Below are positions 41,714 through 50,553 of a stretch of 64,000 nt of DNA, one piece after another. The translations under genes were made by a program, and so were the position numbers. Position 1 is the stretch's first letter. Each line of letters opens with the position of its first letter. Source of the stretch: Actinomadura oligospora ATCC 43269 (GTDB lineage Bacteria > Actinomycetota > Actinomycetes > Streptosporangiales > Streptosporangiaceae); assembly GCF_000518265.1 (NCBI RefSeq), contig NZ_KI912412.1:1-64000 (forward strand). The letters run 5' to 3'. The notes under the pieces were generated by a model. The model made no database searches, was not told where the DNA came from, and worked only from the letters and a program-made list of their open reading frames with translations.

Positions 41714-43693
41714 TCACCCGCCGGACCCGGACGACACGGTCTCCCCCGGGCCCGGCGGGACGGAATCGGGTTCGGCGCGCGCCGAACCGAGCTGCCACGG
41801 GACGCTGATGACCATGACGCCCGGCCGGAACAGCAGCCGGGCCTTCAGCCGCAGCGCGCTCTGGTTGTGCAGCAGCTGCTCCCACCAGCGTCCGACGACG
41901 TACTCGGGGATGAAGATCGCCACGACGTCGCGCGGGGACCGGCGGCGGAGCCGCGCCACGTGGTCCAGGACGGGCCCGGTGATGTCCCGGTAGGGCGAGT
42001 CCAGGACGACCAGCGGGACGGGGATGTCGCGCTCGGCCCATTCGGTGCGCAGGGTGTCCACCTCGGCGTCGGACGTCTTGACCGTCAGCGCGGTCAGCGT
42101 GGACGGCCGGGTCGCGCGCGCGAACGCCAGGGCCCGCAGCGCCGGGGTGTGCAGCCGGGAGACCAGCACGACGGCGTGGATCCGGCTGGGCAGCGCCACG
42201 GCGTCGTCCCCGGGGGTCAGCTCGGCGGCGACCCGCTCGTAGTGCCGGTGGATGGCCTTCATCATCAGGAAGACCACCGGCATCGCGATCACCACGATCC
42301 ACGCGCCGTGGGTGAACTTGGTGATCAGCACCACGACCAGGACGAGGCCGGTGAGCAGCGCGCCGAACGCGTTGATCACGCGGGCGCGGCGGACCCGCCC
42401 GCGCCGTCCGGGCGGGCAGGTGCGCAGCTCGTCCGTCCAGTGCTTGACCATGCCCGCCTGGGACAGGGTGAACGAGACGAACACGCCGATGATGTACAGC
42501 TGGATGAGCCGGGTGGTGCTGGCGTCGAAGGCCCAGATCAGCAGCCCGGCGAGCAGCGCGAGGATGACGACGCCGTTGCTGAAGACGAGCCGGTCGCCGC
42601 GCCGGGAGAACTGCCGGGGCAGGAAGCCGTCCGCGCCGAGGATGGACCCGAGGATCGGGAAGCCGTTGAAGGCGGTGTTGGCGGCCAGCACCAGGATCGC
42701 CGCGGTGAACCCCGCGACCAGGAAGAACAGCAGGGAGTGGTCGCCGCCGGAGACGGCCGCCGCGACCTGCGTGATCACGGTCTTCTGCTCGTACCCGGCG
42801 GGCGCGCCGACCAGCCGGGCCGGGTCGTCGCTGATGTGCACCTTGCTGACCAGGGCGAGCAGGGAGATCCCGGCGAGCATCACGATCGTCAGGACACCCA
42901 TGATCGCCAGGGTCCGGGAGGCGTTCGCGCTCTTCGGCCGCTTGAAGTTCGGCACGCCGTTGGACACCGCCTCGACGCCCGTCAGCGCGGTGCATCCCTG
43001 GGAGAACGCGCGCAGGACGAGCGCGACCGCGAGCAGCCCGGTCGAGCCGTGCTCGGCGTGGATCCCGATGCCCGCGGACTCGGCGTGCAGGCTCCCGCCG
43101 AACGCCACCCGCAGCGCGCCCCAGAGGATCATGAAGTAGACGACCGCGACGAAGCCGTACGTCGGGATCGCGAAGACCGTCCCGGACTCCTTGACGCCGC
43201 GCAGGTTCATCACCGCGAGCACGGCGACCAGCGCCAGCGAGATCGGCACCGCGTACGGGACCAGCGCCGGGAACGCCGAGGTCACGTTGGCGACGCCCGC
43301 CGCGACCGACACCGCGACGGTCAGCACGTAGTCGACCAGCAGCGCGCTGGCGGCGGCCAGCGAGGCCGTCTCGCCGAGGTTGGCGCGGCTCACCGCGTAC
43401 GCGCCGCCGCCCCCGGGGTAGGCGTGGCAGGTCTGCCGGTAGGACAGCACGACCACGGCGAGCAGGACGATGACGGCGAGGGCCACCCAGGGCGCGAGGC
43501 GCAGCAGCGCGACGCCGCCGAGCCCGAGCCCGAGCAGGATCTCCTCGGTGGCGTAGGCGTTGGACGACAGGGCGTCGCTGCAGAAGATCGGCAACGCGAG
43601 CTTCTTCGGCAGCAGCGTGTCGCCGAGCTGCTCGGTGCGCAGCGGACGGCCGACCAGGAGGCGCTTGGGCGCCCTGAGCAGGGGAATTCGCAC
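41714..43693 (-). CDS. KimA-like APC permease (copy 2)
   Basis: A 659-residue paralogue of the permease at 32.6 kb, with the same order: FCSDALSSNAYATEEILLGLG, YPGGGGAYAVSRANLG, CTALTGVEAVSNGVPNF, AANTAFNGFPILGSILGADGFLPRQF and the cytosolic domain with VAIFIPEYVVGRWWEQ. It ends in an acidic/Gly-rich tail. GTG 43693 is the start. Upstream lies a 60-bp array of 11-bp-spaced CTTAACG-like heptamers, and next to that an orphan kdpDE pair on the same strand. A KdpE-regulated K+ importer is the most economical reading. Confidence 0.82.
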   Translation of the reverse strand: MRIPLLRAPKRLLVGRPLRTEQLGDTLLPKKLALPIFCSDALSSNAYATEEILLGLGLGGVALLRLAPWVALAVIVLLAVVVLSYRQTCHAYPGGGGAYAVSRANLGETASLAAASALLVDYVLTVAVSVAAGVANVTSAFPALVPYAVPISLALVAVLAVMNLRGVKESGTVFAIPTYGFVAVVYFMILWGALRVAFGGSLHAESAGIGIHAEHGSTGLLAVALVLRAFSQGCTALTGVEAVSNGVPNFKRPKSANASRTLAIMGVLTIVMLAGISLLALVSKVHISDDPARLVGAPAGYEQKTVITQVAAAVSGGDHSLLFFLVAGFTAAILVLAANTAFNGFPILGSILGADGFLPRQFSRRGDRLVFSNGVVILALLAGLLIWAFDASTTRLIQLYIIGVFVSFTLSQAGMVKHWTDELRTCPPGRRGRVRRARVINAFGALLTGLVLVVVLITKFTHGAWIVVIAMPVVFLMMKAIHRHYERVAAELTPGDDAVALPSRIHAVVLVSRLHTPALRALAFARATRPSTLTALTVKTSDAEVDTLRTEWAERDIPVPLVVLDSPYRDITGPVLDHVARLRRRSPRDVVAIFIPEYVVGRWWEQLLHNQSALRLKARLLFRPGVMVISVPWQLGSARAEPDSVPPGPGETVSSGSGG

Positions 43694-43732
43694 ACCAGAA
43701 CGGTTCCGTCAAAATCAGGCCATTCCGGGCGT

Positions 43733-43793
43733 GCTAACGCCGTCTTGACGCCGCCTCGATGCGTCTTAACGCCTTCTTAACGCGCGCCTGACG
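43733..43793 (-). promoter_or_regulatory. 11-bp heptamer array, candidate KdpE box
   Basis: Plus-strand heptamers GCTAACG (43733), CTTGACG (43744), CTTAACG (43765), CTTAACG (43776) and CCTGACG (43787) have spacings 11-21-11-11, i.e. one helical turn each with one degenerate slot. OmpR/PhoB-family regulators bind such direct repeats. It lies 40-100 bp upstream of the second KimA-like gene. Confidence 0.7.
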
Positions 43794-43830
43794 TCCCGCC
43801 GGACGCCCGAGCGCTCTCCCGGGACGCGGG

Positions 43831-44505
43831 TCACGCCTCGAAGCGGTAGCCGATGCCGGGGGCGGTGATCAGGTACCTCGGGTGGGACGGGTCGTCCTCG
43901 AGCTTGCGGCGCAGCTGGGCCATGTAGACGCGCAGGTAGTTGGTCTCCTTGGCGTACGACGGGCCCCACACCTCCTGGAGGAGCTGCTGCTGGCTGACGA
44001 GCCGTCCGGCGTTGCGGACGAGCAGCTCCAGGATGTGCCACTCGGTCGGGGTGAGCCGGACGTCCGCGCCGTTCCGCTCGACCCGCTTGGCGGCCAGGTC
44101 CACGCTGAACGCGTCGGTCCGGACGACCGCGGCCTCCTCGACCGGCGCGGAGCGGCGGACGGCGGCGCGCAGCCGGGCCAGCAGCTCGGCCATACCGAAC
44201 GGCTTGGTGACGTAGTCGTCGGCCCCGACGTCCAGGGCCTCCACCTTGTCGTCGGACTCCTGCCGGGCCGACAGCACGATGATCGGCACGGTGAGCCAGC
44301 CGCGCAGGCCCCGGATCACCTCCGTGCCGTCCATGTCGGGCAGGCCGAGGTCGAGCAGGATGACGTCCGGGTGGCGGCGCGCGGCGAGGTCGAGCGCGGT
44401 CCGGCCGTCCGGCGCGGCGTCCACCTCGTAGCCGCGCGCCTTCAGGTTGATCCGCAGCGCGCGCACGATCTGCGGCTCGTCGTCCACGACGAGAACGCGT
44501 GTCAC
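43831..44505 (-). CDS. kdpE: KdpE-type response regulator (orphan pair)
   Basis: A 224-residue OmpR-family regulator. Receiver: VLVVDDEPQIV, phospho-acceptor Asp in ILLDLGLPDMDG, VLSARQES, and Lys in DDYVTKPFG. Winged helix: LTPTEWHILELLVRNAGRLVSQQQLLQEVWG, then LRVYMAQLRRKLEDDPSHPRYLITAPGIGYRFE. Its start overlaps the upstream kdpD stop by 4 nt (ATGA). No kdpFABC follows this copy; the next gene on the strand is the KimA-like permease. Confidence 0.93.
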   Translation of the reverse strand: MTRVLVVDDEPQIVRALRINLKARGYEVDAAPDGRTALDLAARRHPDVILLDLGLPDMDGTEVIRGLRGWLTVPIIVLSARQESDDKVEALDVGADDYVTKPFGMAELLARLRAAVRRSAPVEEAAVVRTDAFSVDLAAKRVERNGADVRLTPTEWHILELLVRNAGRLVSQQQLLQEVWGPSYAKETNYLRVYMAQLRRKLEDDPSHPRYLITAPGIGYRFEA

Positions 44506-47138
44506 GTCCTGTCCTCTCGCTCGTCCCGGCTGCCATTGTCACGGGTGGGGTCCTCGCGGACGCCCGGCGGGGCGGCCGGGACGCCGCCCGGGGCTCCACC
44601 GCCTGGGGCAAGGGGCAGGCCGAAGACCATGGTGAGGCCGCCGCCGGGGGTGTCCTCGGGGGTGAGGGTGCCGTCCATCGCCGAGACGAAGCCGCGCGCG
44701 ACGGCGAGGCCGAGCCCGACGCCGGTGCCCTTCGGCGCGTCCCCGAGCCGCTGGAACGGCGCGAACATCCGCTCCTTCACCACGTCCGGGACGCCGGGGC
44801 CGCGGTCGACGACGCGCAGCTCGACGCGGTCCGGCTCGCGGCCGAAGCGCAGCTCCCCGGCCGTGACGAGGACGGGCCCGGCGCTGTGCCGGACGGCGTT
44901 CTCGACCACGTTGGCGAGCGCCCGCTCCAGCAGCCCGGCGTCGGCGGCGACCGGCGGCAACGTCTCGGGCACGTCGAGCCGGACGCGGTCCTCCGGGACG
45001 TTCAGCAGGGCGCGCGGGAGCACCTCGTCCAGCGCGACCGGGCGGATCAGCGGGGTGACCACGCCGGTCTGGAGGCGGCTCATGTCGAGCAGGTTGCCGA
45101 TCAGGCCGTCCAGCCGGTCGGCGGACTCCTCCACCGACGCCAGCAGCTCGGCCTCGTCCTCGGGGTCCCACTGGACGTCGGTGGCGCGCAGGCTGCTGAC
45201 CCCGGCCTTGATCGACGCGAGTGGCGTGCGCAGGTCGTGCGAGACCGCCGCGAGCAGCGCGGTGCGGATCTTGTCGCCCTCCTCCAGCCGCCGCGCGCGG
45301 GCCGCCTCCTCGGCCATCCGCCGCCACGCGAGGACGGCCCCGGCCTGCGAGGCGAACGCCGACAGCACCCGCCGGTCGGACGCGGGCAGCACCCGCCCGG
45401 ACAGCGCCAGCACCGTCTCCTCGCCCGGCTCGCCCGCCGCCGCGCCATCGGCGGCGCCGCCGACCTCGGCGGTCGCCTCGGCGTCGTCGGGGTCGGCGGC
45501 GGGGTCCGCGCCGACCGCGCCGCGCGTCCGCCAGCCGTCGCCGGTGTGCTCCAGCAGCGCGACCGCGCGCACCCCGAACGTCTCGCGGACGCGGTCGAGC
45601 AGCGCGGGCAGCGCGTTCTCGCCGCGCAGCACCGACGTCGCGAGCATGCTGAGCGTCTCGGCCTCCGCGCCGCTGCGCGCGGCCTGCCGGGTGCGGCGGG
45701 CGGCGAGGTCGACCACCGAGGAGACCGCCACCGCGACGGCGACGAACACCAGCAGGCCGAGCGCGTTGCGCGGCTCGGCGATGGTCAGGGTGTGCAGCGG
45801 CGGGGTGAAGTACCAGTTCACGGCCAGGAACCCGAGGACGGCCGCGAGGATCGCGGGCCACAGTCCCCCGGCCAGCGCGACCAGGACGGTCAGCGCCAGG
45901 AACAGCATCAGGTCGGTGGTCAGGCCCGGCCGGTCCCCGGCGTCCAGGACGGCGACCAGGGCGGGCGGGCCGATCAGCGCCAGCGCCCACCCGGCGACGC
46001 GGCGGCGGACGCTGAGCGGGCTGCCCGCGAGGCTGACCAGTCCCCGCCCCTTCCCGACGTGCTCGTGCGTGACCAGGTGGACGTCGATCTCGGACGACTC
46101 GCGCGCGACCGTCACGCCCACACCCGGCCCGAACACGAACTGCCAGCCCCGGCGGCGGCTCGACCCCAGCACGAGCTGCGTCCCGTTCACCCCCCGGGTG
46201 AACTCCAGCAGCGCCTTGGCCGGGTCGTCGCCGAGGACCTGGTGGTAACTGCCGCCGAGGCCCTCCACCAGAGCGCGCTGCCGGTCCAGGTTCCGCGCGG
46301 ACGCGCCGGACGCCAGCCCGTCCGCCCGGGACACGTGGACGGCCAGCAGGTCGGCGCGTCCGGCGCGGGCGGCGATCCGGGCCGCGCGGCGGACCAGCGT
46401 GTCGCCCTCCGGGCCGCCGGTCAGGCCGACCACGATCCGCTCGCGCGCCTCCCACGGCTCGGTGATGCCGTGCTGGTCGCGGTAGCGCTCGAGCGCCTCG
46501 TCCACCTTGTCGGCCAGCCACAGCAGCGCCAGCTCGCGCAGCGCGGTCAGGTTGCCCGTGCGGAAGTAGTTGGCGAGCGCCGCGTCGATCTTCTCCGGCG
46601 CGTAGACGTTGCCGTGCGCCATCCGGCGGCGCAGCGCCTCGGGGGTCATGTCGATCAGCTCGACCTGGGCCGCGCGTCGCACGACCTCGTCCGGGACGGT
46701 CTCCCGCTGCCGGACCCCGGTGATCCGCTCGACGACGTCGTTCATCGACTCCAGGTGCTGGATGTTCACCGTGGAGATGACGTCGATCCCGGCGTCCAGG
46801 ATCTCCTCGACGTCCTGCCAGCGCTTGGCGTTCCGCGAACCCGGCACGTTGGTGTGGGCCAGCTCGTCCACCAGGACGAGCCGTGGCCGGCGGGCGATGA
46901 CGGCGTCGACGTCCAGCTCGGAGAAGTGGCCGCCGCGGTAGGCCAGCGCGTGGCGCGGCACGACCTCCAGGCCGTCGATCTGCTCGGCGGTGCGCGCGCG
47001 GCCGTGGGTCTCCACGAAGCCGACGACCACGTCGGTGCCGCGCGACGCGCGGCGGTGGGCCTCGCCGAGCATCGCGTACGTCTTGCCGACTCCGGGCGCC
47101 GCACCGAGGTAGATGCGGAGCTCGCCCCGCGTCCCCAT
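44502..47138 (-). CDS. kdpD: KdpD-type sensor histidine kinase (orphan pair)
   Basis: An 878-residue sensor. Residues 1-210 are the KdpD domain with Walker-like GAAPGVGKT and GFVETHGR; 230-350 a USP domain (ERIVVGLTGGPEGDTLVRRAARI); about 385-480 four helices (DUF4118) with NWYFTPPLHTLTI; then GAF, HisKA with AAVSHDLRTPLASIK (His near 634) and HATPase (NVVENAVRHS, GVGLGLAVARGFV). In Firmicutes the USP domain binds c-di-AMP. ATG 47138 follows GGAGG. It senses K+ limitation or osmotic stress; here it is separated from kdpFABC. Confidence 0.93.
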   Translation of the reverse strand: MGTRGELRIYLGAAPGVGKTYAMLGEAHRRASRGTDVVVGFVETHGRARTAEQIDGLEVVPRHALAYRGGHFSELDVDAVIARRPRLVLVDELAHTNVPGSRNAKRWQDVEEILDAGIDVISTVNIQHLESMNDVVERITGVRQRETVPDEVVRRAAQVELIDMTPEALRRRMAHGNVYAPEKIDAALANYFRTGNLTALRELALLWLADKVDEALERYRDQHGITEPWEARERIVVGLTGGPEGDTLVRRAARIAARAGRADLLAVHVSRADGLASGASARNLDRQRALVEGLGGSYHQVLGDDPAKALLEFTRGVNGTQLVLGSSRRRGWQFVFGPGVGVTVARESSEIDVHLVTHEHVGKGRGLVSLAGSPLSVRRRVAGWALALIGPPALVAVLDAGDRPGLTTDLMLFLALTVLVALAGGLWPAILAAVLGFLAVNWYFTPPLHTLTIAEPRNALGLLVFVAVAVAVSSVVDLAARRTRQAARSGAEAETLSMLATSVLRGENALPALLDRVRETFGVRAVALLEHTGDGWRTRGAVGADPAADPDDAEATAEVGGAADGAAAGEPGEETVLALSGRVLPASDRRVLSAFASQAGAVLAWRRMAEEAARARRLEEGDKIRTALLAAVSHDLRTPLASIKAGVSSLRATDVQWDPEDEAELLASVEESADRLDGLIGNLLDMSRLQTGVVTPLIRPVALDEVLPRALLNVPEDRVRLDVPETLPPVAADAGLLERALANVVENAVRHSAGPVLVTAGELRFGREPDRVELRVVDRGPGVPDVVKERMFAPFQRLGDAPKGTGVGLGLAVARGFVSAMDGTLTPEDTPGGGLTMVFGLPLAPGGGAPGGVPAAPPGVREDPTRDNGSRDEREDRT

Positions 47139-47358
47139 GATGGCCTCCCCCAGGCGAAATCTACCAAAGGGGTGCCCCACGCTCCGATTCGGCCGGGATG
47201 TGCCTCACCGCCTCCGACCTGCGCCTGAGGGGCGGGTCGGGCGACACGTGCGCTTTCGCCCGGTCCGGCGGCGTCGTCACCCAATCGAGACACGGGACTT
47301 CGGCGGCCCGGCGCGTCCCGATTCCGATCAGCGTCTATTTTGCCGAGTGTCATCGCTT

Positions 47359-47380
47359 TCGGTGACCGTATGATCACCGA
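47359..47380 (+). promoter_or_regulatory. Perfect 7-bp dyad before the L,D-transpeptidase
   Basis: TCGGTGA-N8-TCACCGA lies 28 nt upstream of the ATG at 47408. Spacing differs from a CRP site (N6). Regulator unknown. Confidence 0.4.
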
Positions 47381-47407
47381 TGGTCCCCACACCGTCCCGA
47401 GGTACGC

Positions 47408-48403
47408 ATGCTCCACCGTGTCCTGGCAGTTCCGGCCCTGGGCGTCCGGCCGCGGACGGCCGTCGCGCTCGTCCTCCTCGCGCCCGTGCTCGCCGGGTGC
47501 GGAGAGGGGTCCGGCGGGCTCGACCGCGCGGACGCGCTCGCGGCGCCCGCCGCCGCCCCCACCGACGACGGCTCGACCCCGGCCCCGCCGAGACTGAAGG
47601 AGATGCGCGCCCGGACGTTCCGGGTCTCGGCCGTGACGCCGCGCGAGGGCGAGGTCGTCGGGATCGGGATGCCGATCATCGTGACGTTCAGCCGTCCGGT
47701 GCCGTCCCGCGCGGCCGTGGAGCGCGTCCTGCGGGTGCGGATGTCGCGGCCCGTGCGGGGCGGCTGGTACTGGCTGTCGTCACGCCAGGCGGTCTACCGG
47801 CCGCGCCGCTACTGGCCGGGCGGCGAGCGGATCACGCTGGACGCGCGGCTGAAGGATGTGAAGGACGCGTCCGGGATGGCGGGCGCGAAGAACGTGACGC
47901 GCAGCTTCCGGGTCGGACGGGCCCGGATCAGTGTCGTCAACACCCGCACCCACCGCATGCGCGTGAGCGAGAACGGCCGCGTCGTGCGGACGACCCCGAT
48001 CAGCGCCGGACGCGGCGGCAAGCTCGCCTACACCACGACCAACGGCATCCACCTGGTCATGGGCAAGAGCGATCCGGTGGTCATGACGTCCGCGTGGATG
48101 GGCGTGACCGACCCGAAGAACCCGCGCTACTACAAGCTCAAGGTGCGGTACGCGGTGCAGATCTCGTCGAGCGGCGAGTACGTCCACTCCGCGCCCTGGT
48201 CGGTCGGCTCGCAGGGCAGGGCGAACGTCAGCCACGGCTGCGTCAACGCGGGCCCGTCCTTCGCGGCCTGGTACTACGGCCGGTCGCAGCGCGGCGACGT
48301 CGTCATCGTGACCGGGACGAACCGTCCACTGGCCTGGACGAACGGGTACGGCTACTGGCAGATGCCCTGGAAGCGCTGGAAGGCCGGTTCGGCCGTCCGG
48401 TAG
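47408..48403 (+). CDS. L,D-transpeptidase lipoprotein (YkuD family)
   Basis: A 331-residue lipoprotein. The lipobox is LLAPVLAGCGE, with Cys 31 as the lipidated residue. An Ig-like domain (TFRVSAVTPREGEVVGIGMPIIVTFSRPV) precedes the YkuD domain, whose catalytic motif is SHGCVNAGPSFAAWYY and whose conserved histidine is in YVHSAPW. It makes 3-3 peptidoglycan cross-links outside the membrane, like mycobacterial LdtA/LdtB. Single gene, transcribed opposite to its neighbours. Confidence 0.93.
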   Translation: MLHRVLAVPALGVRPRTAVALVLLAPVLAGCGEGSGGLDRADALAAPAAAPTDDGSTPAPPRLKEMRARTFRVSAVTPREGEVVGIGMPIIVTFSRPVPSRAAVERVLRVRMSRPVRGGWYWLSSRQAVYRPRRYWPGGERITLDARLKDVKDASGMAGAKNVTRSFRVGRARISVVNTRTHRMRVSENGRVVRTTPISAGRGGKLAYTTTNGIHLVMGKSDPVVMTSAWMGVTDPKNPRYYKLKVRYAVQISSSGEYVHSAPWSVGSQGRANVSHGCVNAGPSFAAWYYGRSQRGDVVIVTGTNRPLAWTNGYGYWQMPWKRWKAGSAVR

Positions 48404-48426
48404 AGCCGGGGGCCTCGGGGCCGGGG

Positions 48427-50403
48427 CTAGGAGACGTGGACGCGGGGGCGGCGGGACGGGTCGGGTTCGGCGCGGCGCAGCACCTCGCGCGTCACCGGCG
48501 GGACCTCGCCGTCCCCGAAGACCAGGAACTTCAGCAGGTGGCCGAGCGGGTGCCCCTCCGTCCAGTCGAAGTAGACGTTCGGCTGTTCCCCGGTCCGCTC
48601 CCGCAGCGCCATCAGGACCGCGGCGATCGTGTTCGGCACGACGGGACCGGTGACCCGGAGCACCCGGAACTCGTGCAGCACCTCGCCACAGACGTCCAGA
48701 TCCGCCCGGAAGTCGGACGAGTCGGACACGGTGACCTCGAGGAACAGGATGTGCTGGTCCTCCGGCATCGGGATGTCGTCGCGCTGCGCGCGCTCCTTGA
48801 GCGCGTACTCCTCGCGGTCGCGGGCCTGCGGCTCGTTGGCGATGATCCGCAGCGGGCCGAACACGGCGGCGGCGTCCACCAGGCGCTCGGCCTCCGGGTC
48901 GAGGGTGACCGTGCCGGTGCGCAGCTCGAACGCGCGGTGCACCCGGGACGCGAACGAGGTGACGAGGATGCCCGCGATGAACATCGAGGCGATCTTGATC
49001 CCGTCCGGCCGCTCCACCACGTTGGCGCCGACGGTGTAGAGGAACACGGCCGTGATCAGCCCGAACCCGGTGGACGCGCCGTGGTGCCCGCGCCGCCAGG
49101 TCGCGACGCACGAGGCGAACGCGGCCGACAGCATCACCATCAGGACGCCGGTCGCGTACGCGCCGCCCTGCCGGTCCACGTCCGCGTCGAACAGCCAGGT
49201 CACCAGGAACGCGATGGCCATGAACACCAGCGCCAGCGGCCGGACGGCGACCGCCCAGTCCGGGGCCATGCCGTACCGGGGCAGGAAGCGGGGGACGAGG
49301 TTGAGCAGCCCGGCCATCGCGGACGCGCCCGCGAACCACAGGATCGCGATCGTGGAGACGTCGTAGACCGTCCCGAAGCCGCCGCCCAGGTACTCGTGCG
49401 CGATGTAGGCGAGCGCGCGGCCGTTCGCGCCGCCGCCCGGCTTGAACGCGTCCGCCGGGATCAGGACGGTCGTCGCGAAGCTGGACAGGATGAGGAAGCC
49501 GCTCATGATCAGCGCGGCCGTCGTGAGGAGTTTGCGGGTCTCCCGGATGCGTCCGGCGGGCCTGGCGTAGGTGTCCGACGCGTCCCCGCGGACCTGGGGC
49601 ATCACCGCGACGCCGGTCTCGAACCCGGACATGCCGAGCGCCAGCTTCGGGAACACCAGCAGCGCCACGCCGATCATCGCGAACGGCGAGGAGTGCGCGG
49701 CGCGGGCCGCGTCCCACCAGTCGCCGATCCGCACCGGGTGCGTCACGACGTGCTCGACTGCCGTCGCCACCACGACCAGGTTGAGCCCGAGGTAAATCAC
49801 GACCAGCACCACGGCGATCCCGATCGCCTCGCGGAACCCGATGAGGAACACCCCACCGAGCGCGGCCAGCAGCACCAGTGTGATGGCCATCGTCTGGCCG
49901 TGCGTCGCGGACGGGGCGAGCGGGTTGGCGACGAAGTGCGCCGACGCGTCCGCCGCGGACAGGGTCATGGTGATCATGAAGTCGGTGCAGGCGAAGCCGA
50001 GCAGCACCAGAACGAAGACCTTCCCGGCCCACCAGGGCAGCAGCCGCTCCAGCATGGCGATCGAGCCCGAGCCGTGCGGGGACTCCGACGCCACCCGCCG
50101 GTACACCGGCAGCGCCCCGAACAGGGTCAGCGCGACCAGCACGATCGTCGCCATCGGGGACAGCAGCCCGGCGGCGAGCGCCGCGATGCCGGGCTGGTAG
50201 CCGAGCGTGGAGAAGTAGTCGACGCCGGTCAGGCACATGACGCGCCACCACCGGTGGCCCTCGTGCTCCTCCGGGAGCTTGCCGTGCGGGCCGGGGTGGA
50301 TGCCGCTCCGCTCGGTCAGGCCCTCCAGCAGCCAGGCGCGCCAACGCGGTGAGGGCACGGCTCCGCCTCCGGCCCCACCGCCCCCGACGTCCGCCCCGGC
50401 CAT
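48427..50403 (-). CDS. APC superfamily permease, substrate unassigned
   Basis: A 658-residue transporter with about twelve helices and a 150-residue cytosolic C-terminal domain (HILFLEVTVSDSSDFRADLDV, VPNTIAAVLMALRERTGE). The N-terminal TM1 region is WRVMCLTGVDYFSTLGYQPGIAALAAG, and FACTDFMITMTLSAADASAHF and GFETGVAVMPQV follow. It is only distantly related to the KimA-like copies. Position inside the K+ island hints at cation transport, but an amino acid is possible. ATG 50403 follows GGAGG by 5 nt. No 11-bp array was seen before it. Confidence 0.75.
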   Translation of the reverse strand: MAGADVGGGGAGGGAVPSPRWRAWLLEGLTERSGIHPGPHGKLPEEHEGHRWWRVMCLTGVDYFSTLGYQPGIAALAAGLLSPMATIVLVALTLFGALPVYRRVASESPHGSGSIAMLERLLPWWAGKVFVLVLLGFACTDFMITMTLSAADASAHFVANPLAPSATHGQTMAITLVLLAALGGVFLIGFREAIGIAVVLVVIYLGLNLVVVATAVEHVVTHPVRIGDWWDAARAAHSSPFAMIGVALLVFPKLALGMSGFETGVAVMPQVRGDASDTYARPAGRIRETRKLLTTAALIMSGFLILSSFATTVLIPADAFKPGGGANGRALAYIAHEYLGGGFGTVYDVSTIAILWFAGASAMAGLLNLVPRFLPRYGMAPDWAVAVRPLALVFMAIAFLVTWLFDADVDRQGGAYATGVLMVMLSAAFASCVATWRRGHHGASTGFGLITAVFLYTVGANVVERPDGIKIASMFIAGILVTSFASRVHRAFELRTGTVTLDPEAERLVDAAAVFGPLRIIANEPQARDREEYALKERAQRDDIPMPEDQHILFLEVTVSDSSDFRADLDVCGEVLHEFRVLRVTGPVVPNTIAAVLMALRERTGEQPNVYFDWTEGHPLGHLLKFLVFGDGEVPPVTREVLRRAEPDPSRRPRVHVS

Positions 50404-50553
50404 CGCCGCCTCCGTAACACGATCGGTACCGGGGACGTTTCCAGCGGGCGGGCCCCTTACGCGCGCCCGCCGCCATCGATCGGGGCGCGATACCGGCCAC
50501 CGCCGGACGGATCGGGGCGAACCCAACAGAAAGAGTGCGTCGGGGGCGGTGGG

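Noticed and set aside
47359..47380. CRP-binding site
   Set aside because: The half-sites resemble GTGA/TCAC but are 8 bp apart, whereas CRP sites need 6.
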